A stretch of 64,000 bases of DNA from Muribaculaceae bacterium (lineage in GTDB: Bacteria > Bacteroidota > Bacteroidia > Bacteroidales > Muribaculaceae). The stretch spans positions 1 to 64,000 of the forward strand of contig JAGCCU010000067.1 in the NCBI GenBank assembly GCA_017651515.1, read 5' to 3'. The translations under genes and the position numbers were made by a program. Position 1 is the stretch's first letter; each line of letters opens with the position of its first letter. The notes under the pieces were generated by a model. The model saw only the letters and a list, made by a program, of their open reading frames with translations. It had not been told where the DNA came from and did no database searches. Shown one piece after another: positions 8,424 to 16,741 of this stretch.

Positions 8424-8441
8424 GCGAACTTTTCTCAGACT
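8404..8441 (-). terminator. terminator of the beta-glucan operon
   Basis: AGTCTGAGA at 8411-8419 pairs with TCTCAGACT at 8433-8441 (loop 13). On the minus strand the stem is followed by a run of seven T. It lies 39 bp after the GH3 stop codon and separates the operon from the regulator. Confidence 0.75.
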
Positions 8442-8479
8442 CTTTTCAATTCAAGAAAATATGTGACAGTGCGTATGTC

Positions 8480-10726
8480 CTATTTTAATTCAAAGCTACA
8501 CTTGGAGGGAAGGTTGTCGGATGCAGTGCCAATAAGCGCCTCGAAAGCACCAGGTTCGGCCTTCCACTGCCCTGTAGTTTCATCAAAGAAGCTCAGTGCA
8601 TCACGACCAATAGTGAGTGTCACGTTGCGTGTTTCTCCAGGTTGTAGGAATATCTTTTGGAACGCCTTCAACTCCTTAACCGGACGGTCGACGCTGGCTT
8701 TCTTGTCGCTCACATAGAGCTGTATGGTTTCGGCTCCAGCACGATTACCTGTATTGGTTACACTAACGGAGAACGAAATCTGTTCATCAGCGGTCAGTTG
8801 GTTTTTGTCGGCAGTAACCTTGCCAAGTTTGAAAGTGGTATAACTCAACCCATAACCAAATGGGAAGAGGGGTTTAACCTTCTGCTTGTCAATCCAGCGA
8901 TATCCCACATATACGCCTTCCTTATATTCCTCGTCGATAATCTTATTGCCCTCTCGCCACACACCTGGATAGGCGTTCAATGCATGAGCACCACACTGAT
9001 TGAGGTCAGCATACCAAGTGAAAGGCAGTTTACCGGAGGGATTCACATCACCGGCAAGCACGCTGGCGATAGCTTCTCCCGATTCAGAGCCTACGAACCA
9101 GCCCTGAACAATAGCAGGCACTTTATTCAACCAAGGCACCACAAAGCCCGTGCCTGAAATGCCAACAAACACCAAGCGGGGATTTACCGCTACCAATGCT
9201 TCAATCACCTCGTTTTGGGCATAGGGAAGGTCGTAACTCTTACGGTCATGACCTTCGGCATCTTGATAATCGCTCTTGTTCAGACCACCCACAAAGATGA
9301 CCACGTCGGCATTCTTTGCTTTCTCAACTGCTTCGTGCAGCAGTTCGTCATTGGAACGCATCTCATAAAGGCTGCGCCCCACGGTCACGCCATTGTAACT
9401 CTGTATAGTGTCGCCCACATAACCACGGGCATAATCTACTTCAGCATTGCTGAAACGCTCCTTAATACCATCAAGGGGCAATATTTCTTTCTGTACCTTG
9501 AGCGAAGAAGAGCCACCGCCCACGGTCATCATCTTGATGGCATTTTCACCCACCACAAGAATGCGTTGCTTTTTAGTTGCATCCAAAGGCAATACTGGAG
9601 CTGTGCCTTTACCCTTAGGAGCATCGTTCTTCAGCAATACAATACCTTCTTGAGCAATCTTTAGCGCAGCTGCATAGTGGCTGTCGCTACACAGGAATCC
9701 GTAAGGACGATTACGATTCATCGTTGTACGGAAATGCAAACGAAGCACACGACGCACCTTTTCGTCCAGCTCTTTTGTGGTCATCTTGCCGTCAAGAATT
9801 AGTTGTTTATATGGTAAAGCCAAGTAATAGTTGTCGTAGGCATTGGATGCGCCAAAGGTAAGTCCATCGGTCCATGTGCCAAATTCCAAATCAAGTCCAT
9901 TCTTGACTGCTTGCTCGGTATTGTGAGCGCCACCCCAGTCAGAGATGACAACGCCATCGAACTGCCAGTCATGCTTCAAAATTTTGTTCAGCATGATTTC
10001 GTTATGGCAGTTGTGCTGGTTCTTATAGAGATTATAGGCGCCCATGATGGCCCAAGCCCCTCCTTCGCGCACAGCAGCCTTGAAGGCTGGCAGATAAATT
10101 TCTTGCAATGCGCGGTCGCTGACGATGACGTTTACCTGATGACGATACTCTTCATCATTGTTCAGTGCATAGTGCTTCACGCACGCTGCCACACCCTTCG
10201 ACTGCAATCCCTGCACATAAGGCACCACGATGCGTGAGGCAAGCCAGGGATCTTCTCCCATGTACTCGAAGTTTCGGCCGCCAAGAGGAGTGCGGTAGAT
10301 ATTGACTCCAGGCCCTAGTATGACGTTTTTCCCTCGATAGAGCGCCTCCTCACCCAGATTCTCGCCATAGATGCGTGCCATGGCTGGATTCCATGTGGCA
10401 GCAAGACATGTCAAGGCTGGAAACGCCACGCAAGAGTCGTTAGTTTGTCCAGCTTGCTCCCATTCGTCCCAAAGCACGTCGGGGCGCACACCATGAGGGC
10501 CATCGTCGGTCCACAAGTCTGGAATGCCAAGGCGTTTCACGCCAGGACTGCTAAACTTGGACTGTGCGTGAATAATGGCTATTTTTTCATCGAGTGTCAT
10601 GCGGCTGAGCGCATCCTCCACTCGTTGTTCCAGTGGTTTTGTCTCGTCGAGATACACTGGTATGTTCTGAGCCTGAATCATTATCGCTGCTACCAGCGTC
10701 AGGATGGTCAATGCTATTTTTTTCAT
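8480..10726 (-). CDS. glycoside hydrolase family 3 beta-glucosidase
   Basis: A 748-residue exported enzyme (signal peptide ending IMIQAQ). Its order is the GH3 TIM-barrel domain, the alpha/beta sandwich domain from about residue 370 and a C-terminal fibronectin-III-like domain (residues about 640-745). Family motifs are DDGPHGVRPD, KHYALNN and the catalytic nucleophile D263 in GVVISDWGG. GH3 enzymes release glucose or other terminal sugars from beta-linked oligosaccharides. It is the last gene of the operon with GH5 and GH16, so it likely finishes beta-glucan oligosaccharides in the periplasm. The gap to the GH5 gene is 60 bp. Length and motifs are intact. Confidence 0.9.
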   Translation of the reverse strand: MKKIALTILTLVAAIMIQAQNIPVYLDETKPLEQRVEDALSRMTLDEKIAIIHAQSKFSSPGVKRLGIPDLWTDDGPHGVRPDVLWDEWEQAGQTNDSCVAFPALTCLAATWNPAMARIYGENLGEEALYRGKNVILGPGVNIYRTPLGGRNFEYMGEDPWLASRIVVPYVQGLQSKGVAACVKHYALNNDEEYRHQVNVIVSDRALQEIYLPAFKAAVREGGAWAIMGAYNLYKNQHNCHNEIMLNKILKHDWQFDGVVISDWGGAHNTEQAVKNGLDLEFGTWTDGLTFGASNAYDNYYLALPYKQLILDGKMTTKELDEKVRRVLRLHFRTTMNRNRPYGFLCSDSHYAAALKIAQEGIVLLKNDAPKGKGTAPVLPLDATKKQRILVVGENAIKMMTVGGGSSSLKVQKEILPLDGIKERFSNAEVDYARGYVGDTIQSYNGVTVGRSLYEMRSNDELLHEAVEKAKNADVVIFVGGLNKSDYQDAEGHDRKSYDLPYAQNEVIEALVAVNPRLVFVGISGTGFVVPWLNKVPAIVQGWFVGSESGEAIASVLAGDVNPSGKLPFTWYADLNQCGAHALNAYPGVWREGNKIIDEEYKEGVYVGYRWIDKQKVKPLFPFGYGLSYTTFKLGKVTADKNQLTADEQISFSVSVTNTGNRAGAETIQLYVSDKKASVDRPVKELKAFQKIFLQPGETRNVTLTIGRDALSFFDETTGQWKAEPGAFEALIGTASDNLPSKCSFELK

Positions 10727-10786
10727 TTGTTTCCGGGTTTATAATTCCAGTTGCAAAATTACTATTTTCGTAAATAACTACTGCAA

Positions 10787-12019
10787 TTAATAGGCATGTT
10801 TCAGCCCCAATGAGCGAATGTAATCGTTCTGAGGCTTGCAATTCTCAAATCGGCTGTTCTCGACATATTGAAGCAAAAGTTTCTTGAAGGCCTCCTGATT
10901 CGGGCGGGCTTCGCGCCACTCCTTATAAGTGCCTCGTTCCGCTTCTGAGAACTTCACCACGATGTCGTCCCACTTCTCCGGCCTCGGAATTCCCATCATG
11001 CAAGAATTGTCAATCTTCTTGTAAGGCCAGAATGTGTAACCGATGTTATTTTCTTTCATAACTTTGACAAACTTTGCCTGCCATTCGTCGGTGTTATGCC
11101 CAATCTCTCCCATATACATGGGTAAGTTGGTCTTGTTGCGGAAATCAATATAATCTCGTATGGCTTCAGCGGTAGGTTCGCCGCCATAGCGATGACAAGT
11201 GTACATGATGTTATTGTCAAATATCCAGTCGGTAAACATGAAAAAGTCGGAATTCCACCGAGCGCCGCCAAGCAAAATCACATGGTTGACATCCACTTCG
11301 CGGATTTCTTTCACCACACGCTTGTAAAGAGGCTCTAACAGCAGATTCAGTTTATCTTTATTTTCAAAATAATGAGCAATGGGTTCATTGGCAAGCTCAT
11401 AGCCAAGAATGACTGGTTCGTCTTTGTATCGGCATGCAATGCGCTTCCAAATGTCACAAAACAGCGCCTGACTGAGCTCGCTCTCAAAGAGCCATGGATA
11501 GCCGTGTCCATCGTCAATGTTATCACCAGTCTGTCCGCCCGGACAATCGTGCATGTCTAGTATCAAATAGAGTCCAGTGCTTCTGCACCATTCCACCACC
11601 GAGTCGATGCGGGCAAAACCATCCTGGTTTTTCGTCAGCCCCATATAGTCTTCATCGGTGAAGAGTTTGTAATTAAAGGGCAGTCGAATTGTGTTAGCAC
11701 CTTGTGAGGCTACGAACTCAATGTCCTTGCGGGTGATGTAATTATCCTTGAAACTACGCCAAAACTCGGCAGCAAAATCAGGGCCTACAGCCTCTTTGAT
11801 CATCAAGTCGATCATCCACGGAGAGTTGGTACGGCTCAAGCCGAACATATACCCTTCAGGATTGAGCCAGTTGCCAAGATTTGTACCCTGAATATATAGT
11901 TTCGTTCCATCGGGCTTGACCAAGTTAGGACCATCTACCTTGACGAATTTCGATGGTTGTGCATCGATTGTCACAATCACCATAAAGGCCATCGCAATAA
12001 AAAACATCAATCTGTTCAT
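10787..12019 (-). CDS. glycoside hydrolase family 5 beta-glucanase/glucosidase
   Basis: 410 residues with a signal peptide (ends VIVTIDAQ). The catalytic acid/base is E212 in ELANEP and the nucleophile is E305 in YMGEIGHN. An N-terminal GTNLGNWL and DMHDCPGGQTGDN segment resemble exo-beta-1,3-glucanase-like GH5 enzymes. I cannot assign a subfamily from sequence alone. It follows GH16 in the operon with a 91-bp gap that contains a strong hairpin. The inferred role is cleavage of beta-1,3- or mixed-linkage glucan oligosaccharides released at the surface. Confidence 0.85.
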   Translation of the reverse strand: MNRLMFFIAMAFMVIVTIDAQPSKFVKVDGPNLVKPDGTKLYIQGTNLGNWLNPEGYMFGLSRTNSPWMIDLMIKEAVGPDFAAEFWRSFKDNYITRKDIEFVASQGANTIRLPFNYKLFTDEDYMGLTKNQDGFARIDSVVEWCRSTGLYLILDMHDCPGGQTGDNIDDGHGYPWLFESELSQALFCDIWKRIACRYKDEPVILGYELANEPIAHYFENKDKLNLLLEPLYKRVVKEIREVDVNHVILLGGARWNSDFFMFTDWIFDNNIMYTCHRYGGEPTAEAIRDYIDFRNKTNLPMYMGEIGHNTDEWQAKFVKVMKENNIGYTFWPYKKIDNSCMMGIPRPEKWDDIVVKFSEAERGTYKEWREARPNQEAFKKLLLQYVENSRFENCKPQNDYIRSLGLKHAY

Positions 12020-12042
12020 AAGTCGCTCATTTCTTTGAAAAT

Positions 12043-12075
12043 GTGGCCGTGAAAAATCACGTTATCCACGGCCAC
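12043..12075 (-). other. intercistronic hairpin between GH16 and GH5 genes
   Basis: GTGGCCGTG at 12043-12051 pairs with CACGGCCAC at 12067-12075 around a 15-nt loop. No T run follows on the minus strand, so it looks like an mRNA-stabilising or processing structure within the operon and not an efficient terminator. Confidence 0.5.
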
Positions 12076-12110
12076 AATCATCGTTGCAGTTAGCTAAACA
12101 ATATCTATGT

Positions 12111-13214
12111 CTATTTCTTTTGGAAAACGCGCACGTAGTCAACTTCCATAGTGACAGGAAGCACATTTTCATCAACTCCCTGGGCACCACCCCAGTCTCC
12201 ACCCCAAGCAAGGTTGAAGATGATGTAGAATGGATTGTCGTAAGGCCAGTCGTCGTACCCTAAGCCACGGTTGTCGTAAGAAAGCTGAACTTTGCCATCC
12301 ACATAGGTGGTGATGTTCTGTCCTGTCCACAACATAGCATACTTATGGAACTCACCTTCGGCACCAGGACACCTCATCTCATGAGTCACTTGAGTACCAT
12401 TGGAATGAACATGGGCTGTGGCATGCAGACTGGAAGAGACATAGTCGGGATGATATCCCACTTCCTCCATGATGTCGATTTCGCCATCGGCGGGCCATGA
12501 TTTGAAGTTTACAGGCATCATCCAGAAAGCAGGCCAAGTACCTTTGCCTTTAGGTAATTTGATGCTTGCTTCAATATAGCCATATTTCCAACCTTCTTTC
12601 ACCTTTGCATAGACACGGCCAGAATAAATCTTGCCGTTCTCCTTCAAGCAGGTGATGCGCAGGGTGCCATCTTTCACTTCAGTAACGCGTGAGCCATTAG
12701 GAGTAAGGCGGTTAACGTAGTTCTGAAGCTCATGATTCACCCAGCCTGAATTTTTCACCTCGTGAGTCCAGTCGTCGGCATTCAAATCTGTACCAGTGTC
12801 AAACTCATCATTCCACACCAACTTGTAGCCTTCAGGTGCATCGTAGGCAGCCTCTTCGGCTGCAGCTTGAGTGACGGCAATCATCTTGCGGGTTGTACCC
12901 GACATCAAAACTACTGAGCCGCTGCGCACCTCAGTAAGTGGATTGGCCGGAATCGTAACCGTTACACTGCCCGAATTAGACGCCGTTCCTTTCTTGGTGA
13001 TAGTAAAGAAATCACCAGTAGCATAGGCATCCCATTCTGTACCTCCGGTAGAAACATTTATGACGTATGTCTCTCCTGTGGCAGGCGCATTAATAGCCTC
13101 AAGTGATGCTGTTATGCTGGGAGCAGGTTTGGGCTCGTCGCCGCTCCCACCGCAGCCCCAAAGGGCTACGGTGAGCGACAACAATAATAATGCGATAAGT
13201 TTATTGATTCTCAT
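12111..13214 (-). CDS. glycoside hydrolase family 16 beta-glucanase lipoprotein with BACON-like domain
   Basis: 367 residues. Lipoprotein signal (LLLSLTVALWGC, cysteine C21) suggests surface anchoring. Residues 35-120 form a BACON-type beta-sandwich (VINVSTGGTEWDA, SGTTRKMIAVTQA). Residues 125-367 are the GH16 jelly roll with the catalytic motif GEIDIMEEVG: nucleophile E245, assisting D247, acid/base E250. GH16 enzymes with this ExDxxE form (beta-bulge type) cut beta-1,3- or mixed beta-1,3/1,4-glucans such as laminarin. Its start codon lies immediately next to the stop of the upstream glycan-binding gene. It is the likely endo-acting surface enzyme of the locus. Confidence 0.9.
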   Translation of the reverse strand: MRINKLIALLLLSLTVALWGCGGSGDEPKPAPSITASLEAINAPATGETYVINVSTGGTEWDAYATGDFFTITKKGTASNSGSVTVTIPANPLTEVRSGSVVLMSGTTRKMIAVTQAAAEEAAYDAPEGYKLVWNDEFDTGTDLNADDWTHEVKNSGWVNHELQNYVNRLTPNGSRVTEVKDGTLRITCLKENGKIYSGRVYAKVKEGWKYGYIEASIKLPKGKGTWPAFWMMPVNFKSWPADGEIDIMEEVGYHPDYVSSSLHATAHVHSNGTQVTHEMRCPGAEGEFHKYAMLWTGQNITTYVDGKVQLSYDNRGLGYDDWPYDNPFYIIFNLAWGGDWGGAQGVDENVLPVTMEVDYVRVFQKK

Positions 13215-15125
13215 TTATTGCGCTTCTTTAAGAACAATTTTACTAATCTTGACATGGGAACCACCAGGAGATCCACCAAAGTCGAAGAAGAATCGTAATG
13301 CAGTGGCATCTTTACCCTCAGCCAACATGACGTTTTTCCAAGTAAAGACATTGGGTTCGTCAGCAGTCACATCTAAGCGGTTTTCGAAGAAGAAGTTTGA
13401 ATCGCCGGAGTCGGTCAACTTGAATGTTACTTGAGGTAGATCGGCATCGGCTTCAACCTGCACCTGCACATGATAAGCCTTTGTTCCGCTAGCAGTGAGC
13501 TTGGTGTCGATGTGGAACTGACCTTGCCATTGAGAACCTCCAAGTCCCTCAGGAAGAGTCAACTCATAAGCATCACCACTATGATTTACTTCGGAGTAAG
13601 GAATGCCTGCCCAACCATTGTCGGCGAAATAGTAGCCAAACGCATCAAACATTGAGCCGTCGTCTACAGCCTTCCAGAGGTTGTCGGCATCGTCATAAGC
13701 AATTGATACTGCCTCCTCAAGGTAAATCTTGCTGATTCTCACATGAGTACCGGCAGGACTGCCACCAAAGTCGAAGAACATGCGAAGTGTTTCGGCGTCT
13801 TGACCTTGAGCCAGAGACACATTTTCTTGCTTGAACACGAAAGGTTTATCGGCTTCCACGTCCTTACGAACTTCGAAGAAGAAGTTAGAGTCGCCTGAGT
13901 CGGTGAGCTTGAAGGTCACCTGTGGACAGTCGTTATCAGCCTCCATTACAAGATAGAAGTTGTATTTCTTAGCTGCGCTGGCGGTGAGCTTGGTGTCGAT
14001 GTGGAACTGTCCTTGCCACTGTGAACCACCCATGCCTTCTGGAAGAAGGATTTCCCACACACCGTCATTGTGCGACCACTCTGGATCGGAAATTTGTGCC
14101 CAGCCGTTGTCGGCGAACCAGCAGCCTACTGCACCGAATGCTTCGCCAGTCTCGACAGGAAGCCAGAGGTTGGCAGGAGAATTGGGATCCCAGTCAACTA
14201 CTGCTTCTGGTTCTGGATTGTCGGGTTCATCTTCACCGTTAATGAAGATAAAGTGCCATGCAATAGAACGATCAGGGGTTTCATAGACGAGAACCATCTT
14301 CTTTGCAGTGAGTTCCTCGATGCGGAACTTGGGATTCTCATACTGAGCGTCACTACTAATATAGGGGAATGCAGTATTGGGAGCCAGCTGGATATAAGTG
14401 GCCTTAGTCACATTACCATCTGCATCTTCCCAATCATATACTTCGAAACTCCAAGTGGAAGTCTGGTTGCCAATAGTAGCATCGAAGTCGGCACTTTCCG
14501 AACCCCACTTGGTCGTACCAGTGTTTACGTATGTGAGTCCGTCTTCACCTGCATCATAGGTGAATGTACCACCTTTTCGATTATCAGCAGTGAAGGTCAT
14601 ACGGTCGTCATACATACCAGTGCCAGCCTTATCATTAGGAGCTGCAGCCCACCATTGCACACCTGTAGTTCCAGCGGGTCCACAACCCAAGTGAGCAGCT
14701 TCCTTATTAGCGAAGCGCCACTCCTTACCTGTAATGCGACGGAAGTCGGCAGAATAGTCAATTTTGGTCTCATTGAAAGTAAACTCACGAGTAACAGTGC
14801 CTTGACTGAAGCCATTACGGTTAGCTATTTTCAAGCCAATGGTATAAGTGCCTGCCTCAGGATTCTGATAACCCACTTCCTGAAGGGTTGAATAGGTGGT
14901 GCCATTAATAATCCACACAGGATAGGTTCCAGGTTGTGGAGTGTATTTAGCAATCATCTGATTAGTTTCCTGATCCACGCTGATATCAAAGGTAACGCCA
15001 TCAACCGTTGGGAGACCATTGGGATCGGCGCCCTCAAAGCTATCGGGAGAGCAAGAGGCAAATGTTGCCGTCATTCCCAAGGTCACGATAGCGGTACAGA
15101 ATAGTTTATATATCTTAGTTGTCAT
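13215..15125 (-). CDS. SusE/F-position surface glycan-binding lipoprotein with duplicated C-terminal module
   Basis: 636 residues with a lipoprotein signal (GMTATFASC, cysteine C25). An N-terminal PKD/Ig-like domain (about 35-115) and a central domain (about 120-300) are followed by two copies of a 160-residue beta-sandwich module (about 318-478 and 481-636). Both copies carry GGSQWQGQFHIDTKLTAS and TFKLTDSGDSNFFFE, and the second copy lies 163 residues after the first. The modules resemble CBM4/CBM22-like carbohydrate-binding sandwiches. The position after SusD and before GH16 is typical of outer-membrane glycan-binding proteins. It has no catalytic motif. Ligand is inferred to be beta-glucan from neighbours. 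Confidence 0.8.
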   Translation of the reverse strand: MTTKIYKLFCTAIVTLGMTATFASCSPDSFEGADPNGLPTVDGVTFDISVDQETNQMIAKYTPQPGTYPVWIINGTTYSTLQEVGYQNPEAGTYTIGLKIANRNGFSQGTVTREFTFNETKIDYSADFRRITGKEWRFANKEAAHLGCGPAGTTGVQWWAAAPNDKAGTGMYDDRMTFTADNRKGGTFTYDAGEDGLTYVNTGTTKWGSESADFDATIGNQTSTWSFEVYDWEDADGNVTKATYIQLAPNTAFPYISSDAQYENPKFRIEELTAKKMVLVYETPDRSIAWHFIFINGEDEPDNPEPEAVVDWDPNSPANLWLPVETGEAFGAVGCWFADNGWAQISDPEWSHNDGVWEILLPEGMGGSQWQGQFHIDTKLTASAAKKYNFYLVMEADNDCPQVTFKLTDSGDSNFFFEVRKDVEADKPFVFKQENVSLAQGQDAETLRMFFDFGGSPAGTHVRISKIYLEEAVSIAYDDADNLWKAVDDGSMFDAFGYYFADNGWAGIPYSEVNHSGDAYELTLPEGLGGSQWQGQFHIDTKLTASGTKAYHVQVQVEADADLPQVTFKLTDSGDSNFFFENRLDVTADEPNVFTWKNVMLAEGKDATALRFFFDFGGSPGGSHVKISKIVLKEAQ

Positions 15126-15163
15126 AATGATAGATTTTCTGAATTCTTAATTATCAATGAATC

Positions 15164-16714
15164 TTAATAGTTGTTCTGAACCAACGAAGGATCAGCGTCA
15201 AGCTCCGATTGTGACAGTGGAATGTGCTTCTTGCTTGGGCTCCAAGTATGAGTGCGATAGCCATAGCTGTCAGGCACAAGCACTGTCGAAGCCTTTTGGG
15301 TAGCACCGCTGATGCCCTCTGCACGAACTAGGTCGAAGTAACGCTTGCCTTCGCCGCAGAATTCCAGATGACGCTCTGTATAGATATCGTCAATGCTTAC
15401 GGAAGCAAGGTTGTCGAGTCCAGCACGGGCGCGTACCTCGTTGACATAACCCAATGCTTCGCCGGCACTGCCGCCAGTCTGCAACAACAATTCTGCTGCA
15501 TTGAGCAGCGTCTCGGCATAGCGATAGATGCGTTTATTGTTGTTGTAGTTCAAGTTCTTAGATGTAGGACAATCCTGATTGTTTGCACTCTGTGGGCGAT
15601 ATTTGCCGTGCCAGATGTGAGTGTCCTGATAACGCTCGGTGTAGGTGTAGCCACGTACATCCCAGCAAGTAACATCGCGACGTTTGTCGTTGTCGGCATA
15701 CATGTTATAGGTTTCAACGCGCATTGGCAAGAATCCCCAGCCGTCGTTGCCACCATCCCATCCTTCGCCACCAGGCCATGTGTTAGGAGAGCAGAGAGTT
15801 GGGAACACTGTGCCACCTGCATTGAGCGGAGCCGTAGGATTGGCAGTAGAGGCCCAGTCGCGCTGGCCGTTATCATCATCATAATTGATTTCGAAAATCG
15901 ACTCGGCACACCACTCACCAGCCTCAGCCCACAGATTGGCAAAGTCAGGATTCAGCGAGTAGTCGGCATCGCCGATAATCTGCTTCATGTAGTTCAACGC
16001 CTTAGGGAAACGAGCTGAATCGTTCTGATACATCACCATTTCGGCGTAGAGCATATAAGCCATTGCCTGTGATACGCGACCTGATTCGGCAGCCTTCCAA
16101 CGCATCGGGAGAATGCCTGAATCAATGATTTCCTCAAGTTCTGGAAGAAGCAGATTATAAATCTCATCAGTCTTCAACTGTGGAGCAGTGTAAGGCTCAG
16201 AAAGATTCTCCAGGTAGAATGGCACATTTCCATAGTAGTGCCAAAGAATATTATAATAGTACACGCGAAGCAATCGGGCCTGCATTTCGAAAGACTTGCG
16301 ATTGCTTTCGGTTCCTCCACCCCAAGAACAATACTTAATCACGTCGTTGCAACGCTTGATGCCACTGTAGAAGTCGCCCCAGAGTGTGCTCAAAGTGTTG
16401 TTACCGTCGCCTTCGAAGTTGAAGAGTTTGTGCCAGTGCTGGTTGTCGGAGATGCTTGATCCTCCTACCCAGAAGTCATCGCCCATAATCTCGGCATCGA
16501 TGGTAAGGTCGTTATAGGCCACACCATCCCAGTCGGGCCAGTGCAGAGGAGCATAGGCCGAAGTGAGGGCTTCGTTCAGATGCTGGTCATTATTGTAGTA
16601 TTCCTCCAGAGGTTCACCGGTAGGATTCGTCACCTCCAGGAAGTCGTCGCTACAGGATGTGAAGGCTAAAGCCGCCACACTGATACCTGCTATGATTGAA
16701 ATATATTTTTTCAT
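15164..16714 (-). CDS. susD: SusD/RagB family glycan-binding lipoprotein
   Basis: 516 residues with a lipoprotein signal (ISVAALAFTSC, cysteine C21) and the SusD-type N-terminus SDDFLEVTNPTGEP. The body shows the helical TPR-like scaffold (RLLRVYYYNILWHYYGNVPF, QAMAYMLYAEM) and the C-terminal RYAETLLNAAELLLQTGG and ERHLEFCGEGKRYFDLVRAEG of the family. SusD lids the SusC transporter on the outer membrane and helps capture the oligosaccharide. It lies 27 bp after SusC and is co-transcribed with it. Confidence 0.93.
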   Translation of the reverse strand: MKKYISIIAGISVAALAFTSCSDDFLEVTNPTGEPLEEYYNNDQHLNEALTSAYAPLHWPDWDGVAYNDLTIDAEIMGDDFWVGGSSISDNQHWHKLFNFEGDGNNTLSTLWGDFYSGIKRCNDVIKYCSWGGGTESNRKSFEMQARLLRVYYYNILWHYYGNVPFYLENLSEPYTAPQLKTDEIYNLLLPELEEIIDSGILPMRWKAAESGRVSQAMAYMLYAEMVMYQNDSARFPKALNYMKQIIGDADYSLNPDFANLWAEAGEWCAESIFEINYDDDNGQRDWASTANPTAPLNAGGTVFPTLCSPNTWPGGEGWDGGNDGWGFLPMRVETYNMYADNDKRRDVTCWDVRGYTYTERYQDTHIWHGKYRPQSANNQDCPTSKNLNYNNNKRIYRYAETLLNAAELLLQTGGSAGEALGYVNEVRARAGLDNLASVSIDDIYTERHLEFCGEGKRYFDLVRAEGISGATQKASTVLVPDSYGYRTHTWSPSKKHIPLSQSELDADPSLVQNNY

Positions 16715-16741
16715 AATGATTTCCTTTCTTTTAATGTTAGA

